A DNA stretch of 64,000 bases, from contig NCSJ02000087.1 of assembly GCA_002812745.2 (NCBI GenBank), positions 78,334 through 142,333 on the forward strand, given 5' to 3'. This DNA is from Scytalidium lignicola. Taxonomy: Eukaryota > Ascomycota > Leotiomycetes. Of this stretch, positions 24,854 to 35,250 are shown one piece after another. The notes beneath the pieces were generated by a model. The model did no database searches. It was not told the DNA's origin and worked only from the letters and a program-made list of their open reading frames with translations. Positions within the stretch are counted from its first letter, which is position 1. The number at the start of each line of letters is the position of its first letter. A program made the position numbers and the translations under genes.

Positions 24854-25457
24854 TTTCCTGTTAATTCCTATGGGAGTAAAATTTTGATCTCAATAAGAGG
24901 AGAACAGATGTCCTGTAGATATCAAGCAGATCTATTTTTGAGTGAAGGATTTTGAGAACGCCAGGAAAGTGCTAGACACTATGCCGAATTCGATCCGGCT
25001 TTTAAGCTTGATACCTCTTAAATCTTTCTACTTCTTTGTAACGGAGATAACAATTTCTAAAGTTATTTAATCAAGGAAGTTTGAGTTCTTTACTTGAAAT
25101 GTCGTTTACACTGTGACTGATTTAAAGATAAAGTCGACGGGGGGAAAATCTCCTCTCCGGAAAATGATCTAGAATATTTATCGCAACTAATCGGATAGTT
25201 TAAAACCTCAAGAAAATAGTTATTATTGCAGCTATTTTATTAGAGGAAGCTGACAAGGATGCTCTCTCAATTTTTAAATATTATATCGATTGTTATTTTA
25301 TAACGTATTTGGATAAGAAATAACTGAGCTCCTAGATGAGAGAATATTGTTCGCAAATTTGGTTGAATGGCAAATTAACTCCAAATTTCTCGCTTGTCAA
25401 CTCGAAGATGAGGTTTCACACCAACGTTTGAACAATATACGAAGGATTGACTTCAGG
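24854..25457. promoter_or_regulatory. Divergent upstream region of phosphatase and DUF218 genes
   Basis: AT-rich, 604 bp, between two divergently oriented genes. An open frame extends upstream of the chosen DUF218 start (to about 25347) but has no ATG before 25458. No named motif is evident. Confidence 0.35.
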
Positions 25458-26312
25458 ATGGACATTTCATCGTTGAAAAGCGCAAATCACGCCATCATTA
25501 TTTGTTGCCATGCCATCTACCTCGGTGGGTCTACAAGAGGTTTGGATGAAGCGGAATGGCTTCTAGCATCATTTCAGCGAGGTGAAACAAGCACATTCAT
25601 CTCACATATTCAAGCTGGGTTACGACTCCTAGTGGAGGATCTAGAGAAGAATGTACTCATTTTTTCTGGCTCCAGGACAAGATCGGAAACCCAGAAGTCC
25701 GAAGCAGAATCTTATCTGGATCTCTGCAGAGATAATGAGTTCTGGGACATCGAACCTGTTGGCACGTCTAATTTGGATAAAGACTTGGTTGATAGCAGGG
25801 TGTTAATAGAAGATCAAGCGTTGGACTCCTTTGGGAATGTGGTATTTTCAGTTCTTAAATTCTGGAAATTTTGTAATCACTGGCCAGAGCATATCACGAT
25901 TATTAGTCATGAATTCAAGAGAGACCGTTTTATGGAACTCCATCTTAGAGCGTTCCGGTGGCCAAAAGTCAAGGCTAACTTCTTGGGTATCAATCCTTCT
26001 TATATGAACAAGGACGCAAGAGATTGGGACCCAAAGAGAACCGAAGAGGTTAGAAAAGGGGAGCTTGAGCGGGGATACCATGCTTGGGTAGAGGATTTAT
26101 GGGGCATTGGGGAAAAGCTTAAGGAGAAGAGGAAGCAGCGAAATCCCTGGAGAGTGACACAAGAGTTCTTTCTATCTAGTCATGACAGGGAAAGAAGTGG
26201 CGTCATCACTAGCTTCAATGACTATGGCGATGGCTATACAGAGGAGGCTTTGCACGATGTCAAACAGCCGTGGGAATATCTTTTCGCAGACCCTGAAGCG
26301 GCAGTTGTCTAA
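25458..26312 (+). CDS. DUF218 domain protein
   Basis: Intronless, 284 aa from the ATG at 25458 (the frame is open further upstream but lacks an ATG). The start [14 protein letters not shown], a [21 protein letters not shown] segment with the conserved acid after the sugar-phosphate-like loop, and the late [18 protein letters not shown] fit the DUF218 family, which includes bacterial YdcF/SanA/ElyC. There is no membrane segment, so this is a cytosolic member. Bacterial relatives touch cell-envelope metabolism or bind S-adenosylmethionine (YdcF); the role in fungi is not known. Its stop is only 28 bp from the stop of the converging hydrolase gene. Confidence 0.75.
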   Translation: MDISSLKSANHAIIICCHAIYLGGSTRGLDEAEWLLASFQRGETSTFISHIQAGLRLLVEDLEKNVLIFSGSRTRSETQKSEAESYLDLCRDNEFWDIEPVGTSNLDKDLVDSRVLIEDQALDSFGNVVFSVLKFWKFCNHWPEHITIISHEFKRDRFMELHLRAFRWPKVKANFLGINPSYMNKDARDWDPKRTEEVRKGELERGYHAWVEDLWGIGEKLKEKRKQRNPWRVTQEFFLSSHDRERSGVITSFNDYGDGYTEEALHDVKQPWEYLFADPEAAVV

Positions 26313-26340
26313 GTATGATGCATTGCTTTTATGGTTAATG

Positions 26341-27618
26341 TTAAATCTTAGAAGTTAATTTTAAACCCATGCCAGCCTTTTTAGCAAGAATATCACTAAT
26401 GAAGCGGATAGTATCTTTCCTCATCCCGTCGCTGTAGGCATGACCAACTCCAGGGTAAATGTTATCTTCTATGTAGACATTCCCGTCTTGGTACCAGGTG
26501 CTTGTTGCATCTTTCAAAAACTTCAAGAATGGTTCGGAGCAACGATATGGAACCAACTTGTCATCTTTCCCAGAGCAAATGAGAATCCTCTTTCCTTTGA
26601 TCCTAGAATCCAGAATTTGACGAAGGCGGTCTTGCTCATCTTGGGATGGATTGAGGTTAATCTCAGAATTTCCGAACAGAATCCCACGTGGATCGCATTT
26701 CTCAATGCTAGATACGAGAGCCCAGGGAAAATCTTTGCTACCAACGAAAGAAGCTCCTTGACCAGAGGTATATGTTTGAAGTTTGGATAGTCTTGCGCGG
26801 TCGGACATTAAGCCTTGGAGATATGGTTAGGAAATTTCCAACAGAGTGCAATGGAAATGAAGTGATCAAGCATCAATGATCTTTCCAATACCTTTCGATG
26901 CGACTGAGCAATCCTGACCATGTGGTACCTCCTAAGAGATATTTCGTACCCCACTTCTCACAAAACAAAACGGTAATATACGGTACGTAAAAAGACAGCA
27001 CGCAAAGAAACACATGGTACTTACACATATAGTCAGGGCAACCGATAATTACAACAACCGAGGAGATTCGAGGTTCATTCAAAAGAAGTTGCCAGGTCGA
27101 GTGACCACCTAGAGAAATCCCCATAGCCATGTGATGATCGATTTGTGGATCAGCAGGTCCATAGAGAATATAGGAGCCAAGATGGTCCATCAGCAGACTA
27201 ACATCCATCGCTGTTCCCTGGAAAATACTGGTTCCAGGTCAGAGAGACAACAATGCCGCAAATTTGCACAGCCGTACCTAAACATATCTTGAGCATGTGA
27301 AGAATTTCCGGCCTTCCAAGCTTCATTTGCTAGCGCAGTCACTTCTCTACTACCATGATTTCTTTGATCAAATGCAACAGCAATCAGACCAACTTGAGGA
27401 TCAGCAGAGCGATGTTGATACCAACCATGGATGCAGTCGGACGCAACACTGGTCATATATTGTTTTGTCTGAAGTCGGGGATGGAGGAGCCATAAACAAG
27501 AGACTGATTTGCAGCCAGCTGGTAGCTCACCCAACCCGTACACGGCAGTGAGAATGCCAGCTATAGTGAAAATTTTCTCTGAGATAGGCGTATGTGGTTT
27601 CCCGAAAGGTCCTTCCAT
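26341..27618 (-). CDS. Alpha/beta hydrolase
   Basis: Three exons are proposed: 27618-27278, 27227-27025 and 26813-26341, giving 338 aa in frame. The CLWLLHPRLQ strand leads into the fold. The nucleophile elbow is GISLGGHS with Ser152, the acid lies in CSGKDDKLVP, and the His in PGVGHAYSDGM. There is no signal peptide; it resembles fungal dienelactone-type hydrolases of unassigned substrate. The second intron is 211 nt, much longer than its neighbours, with a CTAAC branch-point candidate near its 3' end. A small extra exon inside it cannot be excluded, so the model in that part is less certain. Confidence 0.78.
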
Positions 27619-28280
27619 TTTATTGAAGATTGAGTCGGTGTATATCACGAAGCAAGCTGTTGTTGAGGTTGTATTTTGGAGTCGTTGATCGACCTCGGCT
27701 TAGCCTGATTATTACTGCACCGGTATTATTACGGTAATGCATAGTCGAGAGGATCAGGGTCTCGCGGGACGTCATCCACTCACGGACCGTTGTGGCTCGG
27801 ACGTGGGGGAAATTAGCTAGATGATTTGTGGTACGAGTGCACTCTCCGTAATCCAGTCCAACTCTTGATTTCGCCGCCAACAGCATTTACCTTATATATT
27901 TGTTAAATATTGGCTGCTCACGGGTTAAGGTAGGGAATCCACGATCGAAACCCTAGGTTCCCTTTATCCTCTACAGATATACGAGGTTGTTACTGTAGAT
28001 CGTGGGTGGTTAAAACCTTGGCTCCTGGCCCACTTCGTCCACGACACCTAGTCTTGGCTATAGTAGAAGCTCCAGACAACTCTCGCAATTTCAACCGATT
28101 GATTGTTTCGATCTAATTCGAACTCTTTACCGCCTACTATTCAGTATTAGCTATCCACTATTCACTATGAGCGGGCGATTGGAAATATAAGACAGCGTAC
28201 GACAAGAGGTCTTGCAGGGGGTAGCTAATTGCTAGACTTTGGTACTGGTAACCCGATTGAACCTCAATTAGAAGTTCGGT
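27619..28280. promoter_or_regulatory. Divergent upstream region of hydrolase and phospholipase D
   Basis: These 662 bp lie between divergent genes and contain the presumed promoters. There is a CTATTCAGTATTAGCTATCC near-repeat at about 28136-28165. No gene is seen here. Confidence 0.35.
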
Positions 28281-31200
28281 ATGACGCACTCAAGGGAGAG
28301 ATCTGTTTCTCCCATGTCAAGAAGTCCACGATCTCGTTCACCTCTTCAAACTCCCGCAAACGGTTCCCCTGCTGTTCGTCATTCTGGTCTGCGGACTGAA
28401 CTGGTTCCTGATGGCGCTCTAGAGACCGCGGAAACATTTAATCAATCTGCCGCAGCGTGGAATAGCAAGGCAAGCGTGAATAGCATTGAACAAGGCGATT
28501 ACTTGAATAAAGGCAACCTGCAAGATGACCAGAGTAATTCACAGATGAGCGGAGGAAATGTTACCAGAAGTTCTCAGGAGCCTTCGAATCTAACGACTGA
28601 TGATTACCTGTCCATACCCATACGTCCAGTAACGGCATCGAATACTGCTGGTTCATCCACTCCCCCAGCTCGAAAAAGTGTCCAGTTTGCTAGAACTGAG
28701 CCTGCGGTGGATTATACAGGACATATCGGGCAAGATTCACTAGGATTTGAAGATGGAGAGGCGCCTAATAAAGATCGTCGAGGGCAGTCTTTGATGTCGA
28801 AGTTAAGGGCTTTGGCTTCAAACACTAGTCTGCAAACTCATGGACGTAGCTTCAGTCTCGGAGGGGCGCCGGAGGATGGCACAGTATCTGCCCCTCTCTC
28901 ACCTGTAGCTGATAGGCCTGGGAGATTTCCACACACATTGCAGGAAGAAGGTAGTGATGTGGATGCCGATGCGGAGGAGACGGGTGATGAGAGTACAGCA
29001 GCAGGAGAGGTGCGCGTAAAAAAGAAACGAAGAATGCGTAGACCTCATCTAAATGGAAATGGGAGCTCCACCGTTCCAAATACACCTTTTCCCCGGAGAG
29101 GTGGACCACAAGATTCTCCAGCGGCTGGTATGAATCGAGCAAACTTCCTGCTATCTCGTCGTATGACAGATGGGTCAATCGACCATAGGGGTCATCTCTC
29201 AGAAGGCGAAGGGCGTGATCGCCTTAACAATCAGAGTGCTTGGAGACGGGGAAGCTCATGGGTGACCAGTGGGCGTGCATTTGCGTCAGGTAATAATCAA
29301 CAACAAGATGGTGAGGCCGATGGTGCTCCAACACCGAGGAGAGGGACCGCTTTCCGACGATTTACAGGGCTAGGAGGAGGAGTTTCCGACGGTGATGTTC
29401 AGACTCCTAGGAGGCCATTCCTAGGAGCTGAACGAGCTACAACCTTTGGTGCTCAAAGATGGAGGATGCTTAAACATGGTCTCAAATTACTGGGCCAGAA
29501 GAAAGAAGAGCACAGGATTGACTATATGAAATCGGCCGAACTTATGGCCGAACTTCGTGCAGGGGCTCCTGCCGCTTTGATGTTGGCTAGCATGATACAG
29601 CGGGATGAGCATGGCAATAAACGGATTCCGGTTCTACTAGAGCAATTGAAGTTGCGGATAACTGACAGCAAACCAAGCATCGATGAGCCGAATGAGACGG
29701 AAAGGCATTTGGTTTTCCGGATTGAGCTTGAGTATGGAAGTGGATCGAACCGAATGAAGTGGGTTATTAATCGCTCACTTCGAGATTTTGCCAATCTCCA
29801 CCTCCGGTATAAACTCCAGGCCAGCAGTGATAAGTACATCCAACTTCGAACCGACGTTGATGCTCGCCCTAAGCAACCACGGTTTCCAAAATCAGCATTT
29901 CCATATTTTAGGGGCGTCCGTGGACTTGGGGAAAGTGATGAAGATGAGGCAGATCGAGTGGATGAGACAGCTGGAGAGGCTACGCATAGTGATAATGAAG
30001 GGAAGAAAAAGAAAAAGAGGCGAGCATCCCTCGGGGGTGCAAGAAGGAAATCCAGTATTACTGGTCTGGATACTGGGGCTCTGACTGAACAGCCTGGTGC
30101 ATCACAAAAGAGAGTCTATGCTGAAAAGCAGCGGAGGAAACTTGAGCAATACTTGCAGGAAATGATACGATGGCTTATTTTCCGAGCTGATAGCAATCGC
30201 CTGTGTAGGTTCTTGGAACTCTCAGCTTTAGGCGTTCGGCTAGCTGCCGAAGGAAGCTATCACGGGAAGGAGGGCTTTCTCGTTATTCAATCTGCGAAGG
30301 GTCTAGATTTCCGAAGAATACTGACACCTAAGAACGTGTTTGCTCGACATTCCCCAAAATGGTTTTTGGTTAGGCACAGCTATATTGTATGTGTGGATTC
30401 ACCAGAGAACATGCATATATATGATGTTTATCTTGTGGATCCGAAATTCGAAATAGTATATAAGCGCAGGAAGTTGACTGAGCTGCGCACTAAGGATATA
30501 GTTGAAAAGGCCGAAACTGCTGCTAAACATCCGCAGCATCACACTTTGAAGTTGCAAAATTCAGAACGCAAGGTAAAGCTGCTTGCAAAGAATGAGAGAC
30601 AGCTTCGGCAATTTGAAGAGTCCATAACTTATATGCTACAGCATACACCATGGGCAAAACCCAATCGCTTTAACAGCTTTGCACCTGTGAGAACCGGTGT
30701 TTATGCACAGTGGCTGGTTGATGGTAGAGATTACATGTGGAATGTTTCTCGAGCTATAAATATGGCAAAGGATGTCATTTACATCCATGATTGGTGGCTC
30801 AGCCCACAGTTATACATGCGGAGACCAGCTGCGATAAGTCAGAAATGGCGTCTTGACAGACTCCTCCAGAAGAAGGCGAGAGAAGGAGTCAAAATATTCA
30901 TCATCATCTACAGGAATGTCGAAGCTGCAATTCCAATTGATTCAGAGTACACAAAGTTTTCAATGTTGGACTTGCACCCCAATGTGTTTGTGCAAAGATC
31001 ACCAAACCAATTCAAGAAGAATCAGTTTTTCTTTGCGCATCATGAAAAGATATGTATCGTTGATCATACAGTAGCGTTTGTTGGTGGCATTGACCTTTGC
31101 TTTGGACGCTGGGATACACCGCAACATTCTGTTGTCGACGATAAACCAACGGGATTTGAGGAATCTGACATGCCTAAGGATACTGATCATTGTCAGTTGT

Positions 31201-33728
31201 GGCCTGGGAAGGACTACTCGAACCCTAGGGTTCAAGATTTCTATAAATTGTCAGAGCCATATGCAGAAATGTATGATCGCACGAAGACGCCGAGGATGCC
31301 TTGGCATGATATTTCTATGCAGGTTGTAGGCCAGCCAGCAAGGGATTTGACTCGCCACTTCATTCAAAGATGGAATTACGTTTTAAGAGGTAGAAAACCC
31401 ACCAGACCAACGCCGTTCCTTCTCCCACCGCCAGATTATAATCCTGCCGATCTTGAAGCCCTCGGATTAACAGGCACTTGTGAGGTCCAGATCTTGCGGT
31501 CTGCTTCTGACTGGTCAATGGGACTTGATGAAACCGAGCATAGCATCATGACTGCTTATTGCAAGATGATTGAAGAGTCTGAGCATTTTGTGTATGTTGA
31601 AAACCAATTTTTCATCACTAGTTGCGAGACGATGAATGTCAAGATTGTGAACAAGATTGGTGATGCGATTGTTGAGCGTGCAATTCGAGCATATCAGAAC
31701 AACGAGGGTTGGCGCTGTGTCATAGTCATTCCACTTATGCCCGGATTTCAGAATACAGTCGATGAGCCTGAAGGAACGAGTGTCCGGTTAATTATGCAGT
31801 GCCAATTCCGTAGCATCTGCCGTGGAGAACAATCTATCTTTGGCAGGTTGAAGAGTCATGGTATTGAGCCGGAAGATTTTGTTCAATTTTACAGCCTCAG
31901 GTCATGGGGGAAGATAGGACCTAACAAGATGCTTGTCACAGAGCAACTCTATATTCACGCTAAAGTGATTATTGTTGATGATAGAATTGCCCTGATCGGC
32001 TCTGCTAACATCAACGAACGGTCTATGCTCGGTTCTCGGGATTCCGAGTGTGCAGCAGTAGTGCGCGATACTGACATGATTTGGTCAGTCATGGATGGGG
32101 AGCCGTATCTCGTTGGTCGATTTGCATACACATTACGAATGCGGCTCATGAGAGAGCATCTTGGGCTCGATGTTGATGAGGTTATGGAGGACGAACGACG
32201 GGCAGAGTTGGATCGAGAAGAAGAAGACTACGAAACTAAGATGAATGAGATTTATAGCAGTCCCGAGGATGAAGATGCTGGTCAGGCTGCGACCGCACAA
32301 ACAGAACAGGATGAGTCGATCTTTGAAAATCTCGTGAAGAATGAAGACACACGCAGTTTTAACCATGATGTTGACTGGGAAGAAGGTGATAACCCGAACT
32401 TAGTACCTGATAATATCCTCAAAAATGTCACCAGTGACAAAAGGGTGACTAATAATGCTACGCATTCTGCTGAGGTTGCTGGTGAAGGCGTTGATCGGTG
32501 GAAAGAGGCAGAGATAAGTGGCGTTGTAAGAGGCAGAGACTCTCTCGTTACAAGCAAAGGGCGTGAAGTGCTTGTTAATGGCATAGCAACGGAGGGTAGG
32601 GGATCCGTGGAGTATCCAAAGAAAGCCCAGTCGAGACCACTTACACGTTCTTCTAATAATGGCAGCGGTGAGAGCAGAGGTAATGCAGATATGCCTCCAG
32701 CGTCTACTCTGCCTTCTCAGTTGCCTACTATCCCTTCAACAGATGATAATGATGCAGCTGAGCCGCCCACGCATCTGAACGTTCCAGGAACTTCCGGTAG
32801 CTTTAAACCATTTAATCCGTTGACTGCTGATATCAAATTGGCCAATGTAGACAAAGATTGCATGCGTGATCCGCTTGATGACACATTCTTCGACGAGGTT
32901 TGGCGCCGAATTGCGGAAAACAATACAAAGATTTTCCGGCGTGTCTTCAGATGCAATCCTGATAGCGAAGTCACTAATTGGCATGAATACACGGAATTCG
33001 TTGCGTATGCTGAAAGATTTGCTCAGGCACAAGGAGGATCAAAAAGCAAGGAGCGCGACATGCAAGAGGCACCGGGGAAAAGTGGGCCACCTGGAACACT
33101 TGCATCGTCCCATGGACGGGGTGTGGGTTCTAGCCATGGCTTAGGTGCAGTATCTGAAAAGCTTAAGCCTGGGGATAACGAACATCCAAAGGGAGCGGTA
33201 GCAGAGTGGGCCGAAGCTGCAAATGCAGAGAACACATCTCGTGCAAATGCGCTACCAGCCAATACAGCTGAAAACACGCTGGCAGATGGTAATGATGAAA
33301 AAAGGGAACTACGCGGCCCATCTGCTGAAAATATATCACCTAACCATCCAGGCACTGGCAATGAGTTTCCTCCTATTGATGGTGCTCAAATAAACCTATC
33401 ACCTGAAGACGCCGAGACAGAAGTGCAGAGACCATCCACTCGAAAAACAACCTTTTCAACTTCGCCATCAGAGAAGATAGCTGCTGCCCAAGCGTTAAAT
33501 GGGCAATCGACTCATGGCTCCGTTAAGAACCGACGGCGAGGTGGGACTAGAAGTAGCCGTAAAGGTTTCTCCGCAAGTGATGATCTCCTTAGCCGCGAAG
33601 CTGCTGAGGAGCTCCTTTCAATGGTCCAAGGCCACTTAGTTGTCTTCCCTTATGACTGGCTCAAACAAGAAGAACTTAACTCGCACTGGCTCTATCAAGT
33701 AGACCAAGTTGCACCTCTACAGATTTAG
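28281..33728 (+). CDS. PLD1: Phospholipase D1 (PX-PH-PLD, Spo14 type)
   Basis: A single uninterrupted frame of 1815 aa. The N-terminal 400 residues are disordered and Ser/Arg-rich. A PX domain follows (about 470-610, RIELEYGSGSNRMKWVINRS), broken by a Lys-rich insert, then a PH domain (about 655-790) and the two HKD motifs. HKD1 is HEKICIVD at 921-928 with GGIDLCFGRWD. HKD2 is HAKVIIVD at 1226-1233 with GSANINERS. The C-terminal 450 residues are low-complexity, with one ordered island around TFFDEVWRRIAENNTKIF. It cleaves phosphatidylcholine to phosphatidic acid and choline at membranes bearing phosphoinositides, supporting vesicle traffic and sporulation in yeast. All catalytic residues are present. 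It converges with COQ7, 197 bp apart. Confidence 0.96.
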   Translation: MTHSRERSVSPMSRSPRSRSPLQTPANGSPAVRHSGLRTELVPDGALETAETFNQSAAAWNSKASVNSIEQGDYLNKGNLQDDQSNSQMSGGNVTRSSQEPSNLTTDDYLSIPIRPVTASNTAGSSTPPARKSVQFARTEPAVDYTGHIGQDSLGFEDGEAPNKDRRGQSLMSKLRALASNTSLQTHGRSFSLGGAPEDGTVSAPLSPVADRPGRFPHTLQEEGSDVDADAEETGDESTAAGEVRVKKKRRMRRPHLNGNGSSTVPNTPFPRRGGPQDSPAAGMNRANFLLSRRMTDGSIDHRGHLSEGEGRDRLNNQSAWRRGSSWVTSGRAFASGNNQQQDGEADGAPTPRRGTAFRRFTGLGGGVSDGDVQTPRRPFLGAERATTFGAQRWRMLKHGLKLLGQKKEEHRIDYMKSAELMAELRAGAPAALMLASMIQRDEHGNKRIPVLLEQLKLRITDSKPSIDEPNETERHLVFRIELEYGSGSNRMKWVINRSLRDFANLHLRYKLQASSDKYIQLRTDVDARPKQPRFPKSAFPYFRGVRGLGESDEDEADRVDETAGEATHSDNEGKKKKKRRASLGGARRKSSITGLDTGALTEQPGASQKRVYAEKQRRKLEQYLQEMIRWLIFRADSNRLCRFLELSALGVRLAAEGSYHGKEGFLVIQSAKGLDFRRILTPKNVFARHSPKWFLVRHSYIVCVDSPENMHIYDVYLVDPKFEIVYKRRKLTELRTKDIVEKAETAAKHPQHHTLKLQNSERKVKLLAKNERQLRQFEESITYMLQHTPWAKPNRFNSFAPVRTGVYAQWLVDGRDYMWNVSRAINMAKDVIYIHDWWLSPQLYMRRPAAISQKWRLDRLLQKKAREGVKIFIIIYRNVEAAIPIDSEYTKFSMLDLHPNVFVQRSPNQFKKNQFFFAHHEKICIVDHTVAFVGGIDLCFGRWDTPQHSVVDDKPTGFEESDMPKDTDHCQLWPGKDYSNPRVQDFYKLSEPYAEMYDRTKTPRMPWHDISMQVVGQPARDLTRHFIQRWNYVLRGRKPTRPTPFLLPPPDYNPADLEALGLTGTCEVQILRSASDWSMGLDETEHSIMTAYCKMIEESEHFVYVENQFFITSCETMNVKIVNKIGDAIVERAIRAYQNNEGWRCVIVIPLMPGFQNTVDEPEGTSVRLIMQCQFRSICRGEQSIFGRLKSHGIEPEDFVQFYSLRSWGKIGPNKMLVTEQLYIHAKVIIVDDRIALIGSANINERSMLGSRDSECAAVVRDTDMIWSVMDGEPYLVGRFAYTLRMRLMREHLGLDVDEVMEDERRAELDREEEDYETKMNEIYSSPEDEDAGQAATAQTEQDESIFENLVKNEDTRSFNHDVDWEEGDNPNLVPDNILKNVTSDKRVTNNATHSAEVAGEGVDRWKEAEISGVVRGRDSLVTSKGREVLVNGIATEGRGSVEYPKKAQSRPLTRSSNNGSGESRGNADMPPASTLPSQLPTIPSTDDNDAAEPPTHLNVPGTSGSFKPFNPLTADIKLANVDKDCMRDPLDDTFFDEVWRRIAENNTKIFRRVFRCNPDSEVTNWHEYTEFVAYAERFAQAQGGSKSKERDMQEAPGKSGPPGTLASSHGRGVGSSHGLGAVSEKLKPGDNEHPKGAVAEWAEAANAENTSRANALPANTAENTLADGNDEKRELRGPSAENISPNHPGTGNEFPPIDGAQINLSPEDAETEVQRPSTRKTTFSTSPSEKIAAAQALNGQSTHGSVKNRRRGGTRSSRKGFSASDDLLSREAAEELLSMVQGHLVVFPYDWLKQEELNSHWLYQVDQVAPLQI

Positions 33729-33925
33729 TAAGTCTAATTACCTAGCTTATATAGTCAGCTACTAACCAAGGTACAGTGACTGAGAATTTTTCACGATATT
33801 GTATTTTTAATATTGCACTCAGGGCGTAAGAAAATAACATCATAAAAGGTTTGGAAGGCGTCTTTCTTTTGTATCCCTAGCATATGAGCGAGCGCCGTTT
33901 TTAGTATTACAACTATTAGTTACAA

Positions 33926-34771
33926 TCATACTCTTTCACTTATCCAAATAGCTCCCCGACAGCCTGCTCTAATTGCACCAGTCAATAAATCATGAGGTAC
34001 TGCCTGCTTAGCATCGTTCTGTACAGCGTGATCTAGATGCTCTAACTCCTCATCCCTTATCCTCCTAATGGTATCAATCAGACTTTTGATTTCGGGTCCC
34101 ACTTCACTTCCTTCGTTCTCAATTTGCTCGGCCATATCTAGGAGCACTCTAACTTGCTCGTTATAATGACCTCCTATCTCTGTTTCGACTGCTTCTGTGC
34201 ATGCCATGGCTGCTTCTCTCCCCATAACTGCAGTGCTCCATCCTAATGCTGAAGCGGCAATTGTCCATAGGGGATACATGGCAGTCGGCCGGACTCGATG
34301 CTGGGCAATGAGTTCATTAAATGTATTGAAATGACCCTCTTCTTGGTCATACATGTGCTTCATCAAAGGCCGGAGGTGTGGGTGTGCTCCTGTAACTACA
34401 GGAGTTTGAGCTTTGTAGATGAGGGTCGCGGCAAGTTCACCCGCCTGATTGACACGCAGCTAAAAGTAGGTATTAGAATTAATTTAAAAGAAGAGTAAGT
34501 TCCAATTACTGACTGCGCTGCTTAGGAAATCTCGCTGAGCTTTTGTTAATGGTTTCGTTGAAGCTGGGATATGGGATTTTGAATGCTGTCCAGATGACCT
34601 AGCTTTATCACGCCCATTATCCTCAATGGAAGCAAAATATCTAGAACCAATCGAGAGAGGCCGGCTGCGAATTGGATTTGCGAACGAGCGTATATTCGGT
34701 ACTAGGAAGTCGTAGATAGGGAGAGTTCTAGTTAATTGTGCAGTGTGCCTGCCACTATTTATCAATGGCAT
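33926..34771 (-). CDS. COQ7: COQ7, demethoxyubiquinone hydroxylase
   Basis: Two exons (34771-34514 and 34459-33926; GTCAGT donor, TTTTAG acceptor) give 263 aa. The first 75 residues are Arg/Ser-rich with almost no acids until residue 50, fitting mitochondrial import. Di-iron ligands are visible: Glu94 (RVNQAGE), Glu126 and His129 (EEGH), then VETEIGGHY and the RDEELEHLDHA segment. It hydroxylates demethoxyubiquinone in the penultimate step of coenzyme Q synthesis on the matrix face of the inner membrane. It diverges from RTF1 over 479 bp. Confidence 0.96.
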
Positions 34772-35250
34772 ATTGGAGGTGTTTTAGAAAACAGATTTGG
34801 CTACACTCTATGATGGAAAAGCTATAATACAAAAGAGGACCAATCCACTCAACCTAGACAGACACGAGATGATTATGGCTCTACAATATGACGATTATCG
34901 CATCGGCGGATAATTATCGGCCCGGATGACGCTAGTGACATCCAGTCCAAGTACGAAGTAATCTAGATACTAGAATAAAACGGGAACTCCTTTATTCTTG
35001 TGTACTCCTCATCGTGGTAGTCAGTCCACATTTAGATCGCCGTCTATTTCTTCCTCTCTATATAGCTTCCTTCCACTTTAGCTGGAAGATTGGCAACTTT
35101 CATTTAATATTATACCGTTGGGAAGCCTTTGTCTCGAGAGCCTTGGTCATCAACTCTTCCTTGAAACGCCAGGAACGCCATTGGATACTATAATCAGCTA
35201 TACACTCACCGAATCTAATACGCCAATTTTATCCAATACTACCAATTACG
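34772..35250. promoter_or_regulatory. Divergent COQ7/RTF1 upstream region
   Basis: A 479 bp gap between divergent genes, with a CT-rich stretch near 35050-35100 on the RTF1 side, as is common near fungal transcription starts. No further gene is seen. Confidence 0.4.
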
